From contig PERO01000011.1 of the NCBI GenBank assembly GCA_002928875.1, positions 1-50,438 on the forward strand: a stretch of DNA of 50,438 bases. The letters run 5' to 3'. Shown here one piece after another: positions 1 to 8,250 of the stretch; the stretch's first letter is position 1; every line of letters starts with the position of its first letter. Source of the stretch: Methylobacterium sp. (GTDB lineage: Bacteria > Pseudomonadota > Alphaproteobacteria > Rhizobiales > Beijerinckiaceae). The notes under the pieces are model-generated. The model was not told where the DNA came from, made no database searches, and saw only the letters and a list, made by a program, of their open reading frames with translations. Made by a program: the position numbers and the translations under genes.

Positions 1-2093
1 TGGGCAACCTCATGCGTGCCGGACGCCGTCTGCTGGGTGTTTCGGGCAATTTCTCCGGTCGCATTGCGCTGTTGCTCGACAGCCGCCGCGACGCCGGTCG
101 AGAGGCGGGAAATCTTCTCCACGATCGAATTGATCCGGTCGATGGCGGTGACCGCTTCCCCGGTCTTGGCCTGGATTCCGGTGACCTGAGTCACGACTTC
201 CTCGGCGGCACTGGCGGTCTGGTTTGCCAAAGCCTTCACTTCGCTGGCCACCACGGCAAAGCCACGACCGGCCTCTCCGGCGCGCGCAGCCTCGATCGTT
301 GCATTCAGCGCGAGGAGATTGGTCTGGCTGGCAATATTGCCAATGAGCTGGACAACAACCCCGATCCGGCTGGCCGCCTCCTGAAGGTCGCGGACAACGT
401 CGACCATCAGCCGCGATTGTTCCGCGGCATCCCTCGAGATCTCGGTCGACTGGCCGATCTGGTTGGCGATCTCCTCGACAGAAGCCGCGAGTTGTTCGGC
501 GGCCGAGGCCATCGTTGTCACGGATGCGGAATTCTCTTCCGACGAGCGGGCGACGCCCTCGGCCTGGATGAGCGTTGCGGCTGCCGACATCCGGACCGAC
601 TCGGCATGGCTGCGCAAATCTCCGGACATGCTCCTGATCGATGCGACAACGCCCGTGACGGTGCTCTCGAACCGGCTGGCGAGCAGCTGCCGCCCGGAAA
701 TGTCTTCCCACGCCACCATCGCGCCAAGCCGGCTGCCATCCGGCGCGAGGATGCTCGCCGCGGTCAGCGTGAACAGGCGTTCTCCGTGTCTCAGGGTGGT
801 CCGCATGCCCTCTTCGGGCAAGGTCGCGAGGCAATGGTCATCGAGGCCCGCCGAACCGATCAGTTCCGCTGCCTTGGCGCCGGCAATATCGGTTTTCATG
901 CCCGCTGTGGACAAGAGGCGGGCCAGCGCGGGGTTCAGGTAATCGATGCGCCACTCATGGCTGGCATCGATCGTCATCACGCCGATCGGCATGCCGCTCA
1001 CCGTCTGGCGCAGCTTGAACGAATTCAGCACGTCCTGCCGAAGCGCCGCAAAGGCGCGGGCCATGTCGCCGATTTCGTCCCGCTTGCCCTCATACTCGAC
1101 GAGCGTGCCGCTTTCCCCCCGCGCAAGGCCCTTCAGGGCACCGGATGTCCGGACCAGGGGGCGCGCCATCACGCGGCCAATGGCCAAGCCGAGCAGCAGG
1201 GCAACGGGCAGGCAGACCAGGGCATAGAGCGAGAGCTGGCTGAGAAATTCGTCGCTGCGCGCCTTGAAGATCCGGTCCGGCCGCAGGGTTGCGACGACGA
1301 TGCCTTCCGAGCCCGAGATCGACGGCATGTGCTGCAGATGGGCCAGGTAAACCTCGCCCGCGACATCCACCGCACGGAGTGCGTGCGTGCCGGCAATGGC
1401 TTCCTTCAGCGCTTCCGGATCGATGGCGACCGGCTTGCCGGAGCCCAGCGTGGAAAGGGTCATCTTCCCGGCAAAGAACACGGCGATTTCCGCGCCGGTC
1501 TTCTCCTTGATTTCGTGAAGCAGGGCGTCACTGGCCCGCGCACCGATCTTCAAGGTTCCGACAAGACCGCGTGCAGCGTGAACCGGCACGACACCGTCGA
1601 ACGCCGCCTGGCCGGTCGTCGGGGAGACCGCCAGTCCAAGAGTGGAAGTCCCACCGAGAGCAGCCTTGACTTCCTTGACCTGAGACTTGTTGTCCCCGCG
1701 CTGGCCCGGATTATGCCCGCGCATCACCACAATGCCGTTGGCATCCGTGAGCTCGAAGGTCGATACAACGGGATCGACCCGCTAGAGGCTTTCGAACTCG
1801 CTTGTGGCCAGTGAACTCAGCTGCGTTTCGTTGGCGATCTGCAGGGTCAATCCGACATTGGGCTTCCGCGCAATGATTTCGGCATAGGCCAGGATCCGCT
1901 GGTTGACGCTGCGGAGGGATTCCCGAACCTGCGCGGCGGCTGCCGCGACATCGGATTGCTGGGCCTCGACATTGATCCGTTGGACCGAGCCGAACGAAAG
2001 GGCGGCGCATATGGCAAACGCCGCCGAAAAGATAGCCGTCGAACCGGCTGCGTATTTTGGCGCCAGGCCCGTGATCAGATGCTTCTTCAGCAT
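1..2093 (-). pseudogene. Methyl-accepting chemotaxis protein, interrupted by an in-frame amber codon, 3' end outside window
   Basis: Chemoreceptor of the inner membrane that would signal to CheA/CheW. The first 103 codons (start 2093) hold a membrane segment near residues 15-35 and the beginning of a cache-type sensor domain. A TAG at 1782-1784 then stops the frame. The same frame stays open from there to the window edge and encodes the rest of the family layout: sensor text around [13 protein letters not shown], a second membrane segment and HAMP region (~1150-1250), a PAS-like stretch (~650-1000) and the signalling domain with the conserved hairpin [19 protein letters not shown] near 240-300. 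There is no frame change, so one nonsense substitution separates the halves. In relatives this position is usually a Lys or Gln codon, one base from TAG. It could be a recent pseudogene, a sequencing error or a readthrough gene. The ligand is unknown. Confidence 0.85.
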
Positions 2094-2186
2094 GAATGGC
2101 CTCGATCAGAAAATTTTTCAAAACAATAATGACAGCCATCTATAACCAGTTGGTAAATTTTCTTTTGCGCTGCTCCCGGTACCTGG

Positions 2187-2573
2187 TCACTTTATTGGGA
2201 CACTGCCCGCTTTACTGGGGTCCAACGTGTCGGACGCGGCTATCGCCCCGTGGTTCGACAACATGTAGGCGACCACGGCGAGCTTCTGTTCTTCGGTCAG
2301 CAGGGCTGGGTCGTTGAAGGGCATCAACTGCATGTAGTCGATCAGGCCCTGCGCGTTTCCGAATTTCGTCGCGATCAGAGAGCCCTGGCCCCAGATCGGA
2401 GTCTGGAAACCCTGGCCCCGCTTGCCATCGGCGCCGTGGCAAAGCATGCAAGCCTGCTCGTAAAGCGCCTTGCCCTCCGTGACCTGCTTTGAAGGCGACG
2501 CAGCCTGGAGCACGCCCGCAAAAAGGGAGCCTGCCCCGGCGATCAGGCCGATGAATCCGAGTTTATTCTTCAT
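2187..2573 (-). CDS. sorB: Periplasmic monohaem cytochrome c, SorB-like electron acceptor
   Basis: Small class I cytochrome c of 128 residues. Residues 1-25 form a Sec signal peptide (MKNKLGFIGLIAG.. to an AxA-like site). The haem motif CMLCH lies at 42-46 and the likely axial methionine is in LMPF (about 84). It lies directly downstream of the sulfite-oxidase-family gene on the same strand. This is the arrangement of SorA/SorB pairs, where the small cytochrome takes electrons from the molybdenum enzyme. The reading frame extends 14 codons further upstream, but the ATG at 2573 starts a standard signal peptide and is preferred, although its ribosome site is weak. A perfect hairpin precedes it in the intergenic gap. 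The partner role is inferred from position. Confidence 0.8.
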   Translation of the reverse strand: MKNKLGFIGLIAGAGSLFAGVLQAASPSKQVTEGKALYEQACMLCHGADGKRGQGFQTPIWGQGSLIATKFGNAQGLIDYMQLMPFNDPALLTEEQKLAVVAYMLSNHGAIAASDTLDPSKAGSVPIK

Positions 2574-2607
2574 GGGGTAGCCATTTTTTTGATGCGAACA
2601 TGGGACT

Positions 2608-2633
2608 GGACGCACTCCACGCGGAGTGCGTCC
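2608..2633 (-). promoter_or_regulatory. Perfect 11-bp stem-loop between the sorA-like and sorB-like genes
   Basis: GGACGCACTCC and its exact complement GGAGTGCGTCC enclose a 4-base loop. The hairpin falls in the 75-base gap between oxidoreductase and cytochrome on the transcript of both. No T run follows on the minus strand, so it is not a standard terminator. A role as mRNA processing or stability element giving unequal amounts of the two proteins is inference. Confidence 0.6.
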
Positions 2634-2648
2634 TGCCGTGGCGAAGCC

Positions 2649-4013
2649 TCACGCGACCTCGATCCTGAACTTGGGGATTGACCAGTTCGCCATGCCGAGG
2701 CTGTTCAGCGGGATTTTCTCGGGCTGCACTGTTCCGGCATTGTCGGTGGTGCGCGTCTCGATCACATGCGTGCCGGCCGCGGCATCCCAGGGAAAGTCAA
2801 ACCGGACCCACGTGTATTTGCCCAGATTGGGCTGACGCAGGGTGGCCATCTGCCAGGCGCCACCATTCAGGCGGTATTCGACATGCTTCACGCCGTGCTG
2901 GGGCGCCCAGGCATAGCCGCGCATCGTGTGCCGCCCGGCGGCCATCTTCGGCAGCTCGCCTTTCTTGAGCGGATAATTCGCCGGGATCGACGGCGACTGC
3001 TCAATCACAAGCGGAACCGTGATCAGGGACTTGGGCGGCATCCAGGTCACCATCGGACCCTTGATATCGGCCGGCGTGATGCCCGGCAGGAATTCGTCAT
3101 TCGCGGCATCGAATTCCGGTGCCTGGTAATCCGGACCGAGGAACACCTCGCCCTTGGTGTTGAGCCGCGTCCAGATGCGCTTGTCGGACACGCGGATCTC
3201 GGTCACCCACTTGATCGAGGCCGTGCCACCCCAGCCCGGCACGACCACGCGCACGGGCGCGCCATGGTCCGGCGTCAGCGGGTTGCCGTTCATCGCGTAG
3301 CAGATGCCCATGTCATGCTGCTGCGCGAGGACGTCGGCGAACGGCATTGGACGGCCCATGTCATTGCCATCGACGCCCGACCAGAACAGCACCGTCCGGG
3401 CATTCGGCTTGATGCCGCAGCGGGAGAAGATGTCGGCCATCGAGACATATTGCCATTCGGCCTGTCCCACCGCTCCGAGAACCCAGTTGCCGCCGCCCAC
3501 CTGCTGACCCGTGAAGCCGCCCTGTTCCCAGAACAGCGTCCGACCATTGCCATGGCACTCCATGGTCGCGATGATCGTCTTCGAGGGCATCTTGATCAGG
3601 TCGTCATAGCTGATCTCCAGCGGCCGCTCGACCGAAGAGCCATGGATCTTCAGTTTCCAGTTCGCGCGATCGAGAACCGGCTTCTGTTCGACCGTCGGTG
3701 TCGGATAGTGGTTGCGGACATAGAACTCCTCGACCGGCGTCATGAAGGTCGAGAAATTCCAGTAATTGCCGGAACGCACGGTCGCGCCGATGTTCAGCAC
3801 GCGGCTGTCATCCTTGATGAGGATGCGGCGGGCAGGGGCGGCCGGCGGTGGCGTCGCAGGCGCCTGCTGGGCGGCCGTATCCGAACTCATCATCGTGGCC
3901 GCGCCAAACGCGCTGGCTGCCACGAACAGGCTTCGGCGATCCATGTTCGTCCCGTTTTTCAGGACATCCTTCACAAGCGCTTCTGCCGCAGCGCGTTGAC
4001 GTGTCTCCGACAT
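2649..4013 (-). CDS. sorA: Sulfite oxidase-family molybdopterin oxidoreductase (SorA/SoxC-like), Tat-exported
   Basis: 454-residue molybdenum enzyme of the sulfite oxidase family, expected to oxidise sulfite or a related sulfur compound in the periplasm and pass electrons to the cytochrome c encoded next. Residues 25-48 form a twin-arginine leader (DRRSLFVAASAFGAA) followed by a Pro/Ala linker. The molybdopterin domain spans about 90-330, with the Mo-ligand cysteine in MECHGNGR (Cys153) and the GVDGND and HGAPVRVVVPGWGG segments. The C-terminal dimerisation domain (about 335-450) contains GYAWAP and the Mo-co dimer fold text. The start at 4013 has a strong GGAGGGGAA ribosome site. A sigma-54 promoter lies about 60-75 bases upstream. 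It could be SoxC-like rather than SorA. With no other sox genes visible, SorA is the better fit. Confidence 0.85.
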   Translation of the reverse strand: MSETRQRAAAEALVKDVLKNGTNMDRRSLFVAASAFGAATMMSSDTAAQQAPATPPPAAPARRILIKDDSRVLNIGATVRSGNYWNFSTFMTPVEEFYVRNHYPTPTVEQKPVLDRANWKLKIHGSSVERPLEISYDDLIKMPSKTIIATMECHGNGRTLFWEQGGFTGQQVGGGNWVLGAVGQAEWQYVSMADIFSRCGIKPNARTVLFWSGVDGNDMGRPMPFADVLAQQHDMGICYAMNGNPLTPDHGAPVRVVVPGWGGTASIKWVTEIRVSDKRIWTRLNTKGEVFLGPDYQAPEFDAANDEFLPGITPADIKGPMVTWMPPKSLITVPLVIEQSPSIPANYPLKKGELPKMAAGRHTMRGYAWAPQHGVKHVEYRLNGGAWQMATLRQPNLGKYTWVRFDFPWDAAAGTHVIETRTTDNAGTVQPEKIPLNSLGMANWSIPKFRIEVA

Positions 4014-4070
4014 CGACTTCCCCTCCGATCAAACTGGCGGAGCGCTCTGATGGGCGCCCTGCGGAGGGAG

Positions 4071-4087
4071 ATGCAGTCGAGATGCCA
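4071..4087 (-). promoter_or_regulatory. Sigma-54 (-24/-12) promoter of the sorAB-like operon
   Basis: The minus strand reads TGGCATCTCGACTGCAT, with GG at 4086-4085 and GC at 4074-4073, exactly 12 bp apart as sigma-54 requires. It closely fits TGGCAC-N5-TTGCA. The predicted transcription start near 4061 gives a leader of roughly 48 bases before the ATG at 4013. The regulator encoded just upstream carries the GAFTGA loop that contacts sigma-54. Confidence 0.75.
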
Positions 4088-4110
4088 TGGTGCCGTGCAC
4101 AATATCCGGC

Positions 4111-4127
4111 AAAAAGCACTGCTTTTT
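4111..4127. other. 17-bp A/T-rich palindrome between the enhancer-like sites and the sigma-54 promoter
   Basis: AAAAAGCACTGCTTTTT is a perfect odd palindrome with 8-base arms. It lies 24 bp upstream of the -24 element and 73 bp after the regulator's stop codon. It could be a weak terminator for the sensor operon, a bend site between activator and polymerase, or an operator. The stem is A/T-rich with no clear T run beyond it, so I do not assign it. Confidence 0.4.
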
Positions 4128-4158
4128 CAATAAATCGACGACAGGTTTGTCCGCATTC

Positions 4159-4197
4159 TCGGACTTTCGCCGGAAAACAGTCCGATTTTCCGGACTG
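4159..4197. promoter_or_regulatory. Three CGGACT half-sites: candidate upstream activating sequence for the sigma-54 regulator
   Basis: CGGACT occurs at 4160-4165 and 4191-4196, and its complement AGTCCG at 4179-4184. The last two form a perfect 7-bp inverted repeat CAGTCCG-attttc-CGGACTG (4178-4197). The first two form a second inverted pair with a 13-base spacer. They lie about 75-110 bp upstream of the -24 box, a usual distance for enhancer-bound activators, in the gap just after the regulator gene. An intrinsic terminator is a less likely reading because no T tract follows. Confidence 0.6.
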
Positions 4198-4199
4198 GT

Positions 4200-5561
4200 T
4201 CAGCCCTCGTACCGAATATCGAGCCTCTTGATCTTCTCGAAGAGGGTCGATCGCGAGACCTCCAGTTTCTGGGCGGCGAGCGTCACGTCGCCCTTGGTCA
4301 AGGCGAGCGCTGCAAGGATTGCCCGCCGCTCCGCGATGTCCCGGGTCTGTTGCAGCGAAAGCACCGGGTCCGTCCGGTCGCCCCGGAATCCTCGTTCCGG
4401 AAAGAGGTCAGCCGGTCCAATCAGATCGGCCTCGGCCAATGCCACCGCCCGCTCCACCCTGTTCCGCAATTCACGAATGTTTCCAGGATAGTCGTGGGCG
4501 AGCAGGGCATCCTCCGCGAGGAAGGAGAACTGCTTCTGGCCCATGCCAAACCCGGCGCAAAACTCTCCCAGAAAACGATTGGCCAGACCGAGGATATCTT
4601 CGGGGCGCGCCCGCAAAGCGGGGATGTCGACCACGATCACGGCCAGCCGGTAATAGAGATCCTCGCGGAAGCGCCCGTCCTTCACCCGCTGGGTCAGGTC
4701 GGCATTGGTCGCCGCGATCACCCGCGCCCTAAAGGGGGTCAGCCGGTCGCCGCCAACACGCATGAAGGATCGCTCCTGAAGGAGCCGCAGCAGCATCGCC
4801 TGCATGCCCAACGGAAGGTCGGCGACCTCGTCGAGGAAGAGGGCTCCGTCGCCTGCCTGCTCGGCATAGCCGATCCGACGCAGTTGCGCGCCGGTGAAGG
4901 CCCCCTTCTCGTGGCCGAAAATCTCGGTTTCCAGCAGCTCCGCCGGAATGGCCGCGCAGTTGAGGGCGATGAAGGGCTGGCGATTCCGTGCCCCCTTGGC
5001 ATGCAGAAAACGCGCCGCGACCTCTTTTCCGGCGCCGCTGGGGCCCGTCAGCAAGACCGTTGAATCGACGGTCGCGAGACGCCGCAACTGGCGCTCGACG
5101 GTGGCGATCGCTGGCGAATGGCCGAGTTCGTAGCCGTCCGTCAGAGCCCAGCGCGACGCAATGAGCTTTTCGATCCGCTGGAGGAGCGCATCAATTTCAA
5201 AGGGCTTGGTCAGGTAATCGGCTGCGCCAGCCTTCATCAGGCGCACGGCCTGGTCGATATCTCCGAAACCGGTGATGAACAGAAACGGCGTGCCGAAGGC
5301 CTGCGGAGCAATGACCTTGAAGATCTCCTCCCCGGTCAGGTCGGGGAGCCGGATATCGCACAAGACGACATCGGGGTCGGCCTCGCCGATTTGCTGAATC
5401 GCATCGCGACCCGTCCGGAACCACTCGGTCCGGTAGCCCTCGACATGGAACCACTCGATGAGGGATTGCCCCATCACGGGATCATCCTCGATGAGGACGA
5501 TCAGCGGCCCGCGCCCTGGGATGGGCAGCCTAGGCCGCGGTTCGGAGATCTGGCTGAGCAT
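4200..5561 (-). CDS. NtrC-family sigma-54-dependent response regulator
   Basis: 453-residue transcription activator. The receiver domain covers about 20-135, with acidic pocket EDD, phospho-acceptor Asp69 in LCDIRLPD, and a switch Thr and Lys in TGFG and LTKPF. The AAA+ sigma-54 domain spans 147-380, with Walker A TGPSGAGKE (residues 172-180), the sigma-54 contact loop GAFTGA (220-225), and the Walker B region GALFLDEVADLP. A Fis-type helix-turn-helix (TLAAQKLEVSRSTLFEKIKRL) closes the protein. The ATG at 5561 is chosen because an upstream extension would only read another frame of the kinase gene. It overlaps the kinase 3' end by 32 bases, implying translational coupling. The probable target is the promoter at 4071-4087. 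Confidence 0.92.
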   Translation of the reverse strand: MLSQISEPRPRLPIPGRGPLIVLIEDDPVMGQSLIEWFHVEGYRTEWFRTGRDAIQQIGEADPDVVLCDIRLPDLTGEEIFKVIAPQAFGTPFLFITGFGDIDQAVRLMKAGAADYLTKPFEIDALLQRIEKLIASRWALTDGYELGHSPAIATVERQLRRLATVDSTVLLTGPSGAGKEVAARFLHAKGARNRQPFIALNCAAIPAELLETEIFGHEKGAFTGAQLRRIGYAEQAGDGALFLDEVADLPLGMQAMLLRLLQERSFMRVGGDRLTPFRARVIAATNADLTQRVKDGRFREDLYYRLAVIVVDIPALRARPEDILGLANRFLGEFCAGFGMGQKQFSFLAEDALLAHDYPGNIRELRNRVERAVALAEADLIGPADLFPERGFRGDRTDPVLSLQQTRDIAERRAILAALALTKGDVTLAAQKLEVSRSTLFEKIKRLDIRYEG

Positions 5562-6969
5562 GGGGGATCCTGACGGTGAGCGCGGTGCCGGGTGGACCTT
5601 CGATCGAAAGCGTGGCGCGCTGATCCGAGACAATCCGCGCGACGATCCACAGGCCGAGGCCAGCATTGGCATCCTGCGCCGATGTCGCGCTGGCCGCAGT
5701 GAGGAGCATCGCACGGCAATCGGCCGGCAGCCCCGGCCCCTCGTCGGAGATGTGCAGCACGGTCTCGTCGCGATCGGATCGCACGCTGAAACAGACCCGG
5801 CCCCCCGGTGGGGAAGCTGCGCAGGCATTGAGCGCGAGATTGAGAGCCATCTGGCGGAACGGCTGGGCCGCGATGGACGAGTGGGGGCCGAGCTCGTTGG
5901 TCCATTCGAGCTGCAGGTCGCGGCGCAACGCCTCGCTCTCGACCAGAAAGCGCAGATCTTCGATGTCGCCGCTGGTCAATGTCCGGTCATCCGTCTCGCC
6001 ACGCCACACGACAAGCGAGGCCCGGACGATGTTGCGGATCCCGGTCAGGCCGCGTTCGAGCAGCGTCGCGGCCCGTTCGCGCCGCTCGGGGTCGTCGCCA
6101 TGGCGCTGGATCATCCGCACCGCGTTGAACAGGCCGCCCAGCGGATTGTTGACCTCATGCGCAATAGCCGATGCGTAGCGCCCGAGCAAAGCCCGGCGCT
6201 CCTGATCGGCCAGACGGTGCAGCAGGGCCTCGCGCTCGCTGATGGCGAGGGCCGCTGCGTTGTAGCGCCGATAAGCCTTGCCGGCCTCGGTATCCGGCGG
6301 CGGCAGCTTGTGATCGGGGATGGGTTCCAGTCGTCCGTCGCCGGCGCGGGCCAGATAGCTGGAAAGGCGAAGCAAGGGCCGCAAAGTCCGGTGGACAACG
6401 AACCAGCCCAGTCCGGCAAAAAGGAGCGTCAGCGCGCCATTGACGCCGAGGAGGGTCCATAGCGTATCGGAACGGACCCGCTGAATGTTCGCGATATCAA
6501 TCTCGGCCGCGATCCGGCCGATCTCCCTCCCGCCCTCGCGCAAGGTCCTGTGGACCCAGACGCGCCCGCCGGGATCGGAGAGATCCGGATCGCTGCGGCC
6601 TATGCGCGCCTTCTCCGGCGCGATCGACCCGACGGGATACGTTGCCGGGTCGAGTGCTGCCAGAACGGATTCATTCGGCAGGATCACCAGGACGATCCGC
6701 GGGTTCACGCCGGAATACTTGTGCCGTGCACGATCGAGAACATCGAATGCCTCCCACGGCTCCTGCCGGATGACCGGCGAATGCAGCGCCGTAGAGAGGC
6801 CGTCGAGATAGGCGCCGGTCAGTTGCCGGAAGCTCTGGGCCTGGTCCCGCGCGAGGCGATCGAGGACGACCTTCGACATCGCGGCCGCAATGCCGATCAT
6901 CAGCAAAGCCACGATGAGGGGCGCGCGGACGGCCAGGGGCCAGCGCTGGGGATGGAAAACCCCGATCAT
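5530..6969 (-). CDS. Membrane sensor histidine kinase, partner of the sigma-54 regulator
   Basis: 479-residue kinase. A first membrane helix at about 13-35 is followed by a periplasmic region of about 140 residues and a second helix near 175-198. A HAMP-like linker comes next, then the phospho-acceptor motif AIAHEVNNPLGG (NtrB/DctB-like H box) and an ATPase domain with NLALNACAASPPGG (N box), DEGPGLP (G1) and AGLGLWI (G2). The start at 6969 is preferred over an upstream in-frame ATG at 6993 because it makes a 4-base ATGA overlap with the stop of the binding-protein gene. The periplasmic part lacks a recognised ligand fold, so sensing may occur through the separate binding protein, as inferred from operon order. 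An 89-bp stretch of this gene recurs at the right window edge. Confidence 0.9.
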   Translation of the reverse strand: MIGVFHPQRWPLAVRAPLIVALLMIGIAAAMSKVVLDRLARDQAQSFRQLTGAYLDGLSTALHSPVIRQEPWEAFDVLDRARHKYSGVNPRIVLVILPNESVLAALDPATYPVGSIAPEKARIGRSDPDLSDPGGRVWVHRTLREGGREIGRIAAEIDIANIQRVRSDTLWTLLGVNGALTLLFAGLGWFVVHRTLRPLLRLSSYLARAGDGRLEPIPDHKLPPPDTEAGKAYRRYNAAALAISEREALLHRLADQERRALLGRYASAIAHEVNNPLGGLFNAVRMIQRHGDDPERRERAATLLERGLTGIRNIVRASLVVWRGETDDRTLTSGDIEDLRFLVESEALRRDLQLEWTNELGPHSSIAAQPFRQMALNLALNACAASPPGGRVCFSVRSDRDETVLHISDEGPGLPADCRAMLLTAASATSAQDANAGLGLWIVARIVSDQRATLSIEGPPGTALTVRIPHAQPDLRTAA

Positions 6970-7842
6970 CCGAATTCCTGCGCCCGCTTCCAATGCTCGG
7001 CGATGCTGTCGAACAGGTTCGCTTCACCCGCGACAAAGCCATCCAGTCGCAACATGCCGAGGATCGCCCGGCCATTCGGATCGTCCGGCATGCTGATCAG
7101 GGCCGCAGCGATGGCGTTTCGCAAGGCGGGGTCCACCCCGCGCCGCCGCAACCGGCGGGAAGCCCATGGGTTCGGAAATGTGCTGGATGCGCGTGCCGGA
7201 AACCAGCGCCGGCTCGATCTCGCGCATGACATCCCAGACATAGCCGTCCACCGATCCCGAATGCGCGAGTCCGGATGCCACGGCGCGGATCACGTTGCGA
7301 TGCCCGAAGGTGAAAAAGGTCCGTGCGAAGAAGGTCGACGGGCTTTCGCGCAAGCCCGCCAGCAAGGAGCGCGTCGCCAGGAATCCGGAATTGCTGTCGG
7401 GGTCCGAGAAGGCGTGAATGTCGCCGCGCAGGGAATGGATCGTCTGGCTCTCCCGTCCGGCCCGCGTGACGATATAGGCCCGGTAAAGGGGCGCGCGCTG
7501 GTACAGGGGAACGGCCACCAGCCTCAGCTGCTCGCGGTTCTGCACGAACGGAAAGCCGCAGATCCACGCGGCATCCAGCTGGTTGGCGACCAGAAGGGAC
7601 GTGATTTCCTGATAGGTCCGGCGCTTCACCAGCTGCACCGGTCGCGCGATCTGGCGCGACAGGTAGCGCTCTAGGTCGGCAATCAGTTGGATATCCGAGT
7701 CGAGGAAAACGGGGGTCAGGCCGAAGAGCACGGGCCGCGCCGCGCGCGCGAGGGTCGGCATCGCCAGGGTTGCCGTCGCAAGCCCTCCAGCGAGGACGCG
7801 ACGGCGAGACACTTGCTTTAGCCGGGCCCTAGCTGCGCGCAT
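6966..7842 (-). pseudogene. PhnD-like periplasmic binding protein of the sensor operon, with a frameshift near its C-terminus
   Basis: Periplasmic binding protein of the phosphate/phosphite/phosphonate (PhnD-like) family. It has a Tat leader (VSRRRVLAGGLATATLA), starts at 7842 behind a strong GGAAGGGAGGG ribosome site, and carries family text such as LLVANQLDAAWICGFPF and DPDSNSGFLATRSLL. The frame holds to about ISEPMGFPPVAA (near 7150). Continuation to the natural end (VDPALRNAIAAALISMP.. to 6966) needs another frame: one surplus base or two missing in the GCGGCGGCGCGGGG tract at about 7135-7150. The un-shifted frame runs on to 7024 with unrelated sequence. Intact relatives would act as a ligand receptor for the kinase. 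No ABC permease or ATPase is adjacent, so a sensory role fits better than uptake. A sequencing error in the GC tract is a real possibility. Confidence 0.8.
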
Positions 7843-8201
7843 AGAACCCTCCCTTCCGGTCCCGTCTTTTGCGGCAATCGGGCGCAGATTGATGGAGAAC
7901 GCTTCAGCGATCAAGCGGAGCGTTGGCGACCAAAGCACCATGTCGGCTCCTCCGCCAACATCTTCCTGAGCGCACATGTTGAATCATGTCGGCCAGCGGG
8001 AAAGAAGCGGCACATGGAGGACGGCTTTATCGGACGATCCGAGGAGTGCTGCGCAAAGAGCCAATCGAACATCCGGCTGCTATCGGGTAAAGCCTCAAGC
8101 CCAACGCGCGACTGAAACGCGGGCGCGAAGCAGCCGATCGCATTCGATGATCCCTGTTGGCGCGCAAGCTTCACAATGAACCACTTGTGCCCTCCCATAA
8201 A
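7843..8201. other. Divergent intergenic region with no supported gene
   Basis: About 360 bases separate the binding-protein gene from the MarR operators. It contains intergenic repeat copy A. The reading frames here have no recognisable protein content and conflict with the repeat. No confident promoter was picked out for the sensor operon. Confidence 0.5.
8066..8137 (+). repeat. Dispersed intergenic element, copy A
   Basis: It begins with a 5' box around AACATCCGGCTGCTATCGGG and ends with the 3' box TGAAACGCGGGCGCGAAGC (core GCGGGCGCGAAGC at 8119-8131). It has the same two-box layout and orientation as the copies near 9.9, 13.1, 14.4, 18.4, 20.4 and 24.1 kb. Here it lies between the sensor operon and the nitroreductase operon. 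Confidence 0.6.
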
Positions 8202-8236
8202 GTTTGATATCGAACGATTATAGTTTGACATCAAAC
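8202..8236. promoter_or_regulatory. Twin MarR-type operators before the nitroreductase-marR operon
   Basis: GTTTGATATCGAAC (8202-8215) and GTTTGACATCAAAC (8223-8236) are palindromes of 6-base arms around a 2-base centre. The second is perfect, the first has one mismatch. Their centres are 21 bp apart, two helical turns, so two dimers would bind the same face. They end 14 bases before the start codon, fitting autorepression by the MarR protein encoded second in the operon. Confidence 0.7.
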
Positions 8237-8250
8237 CAATGGAGGAGGTC

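Noticed and set aside
12..1814. 600-codon open frame on the plus strand
   Set aside because: It is the in-register antisense of the chemoreceptor gene; long antisense frames are expected at high GC, and it has no family text.
4111..4127. Palindrome as intrinsic terminator of the sensor operon
   Set aside because: The stem is A/T-rich and no separate T run follows on the minus strand, so it was left unassigned.
2766..4133. 455-codon plus-strand frame
   Set aside because: Antisense of the sulfite-oxidase-family gene, which has full domain support.
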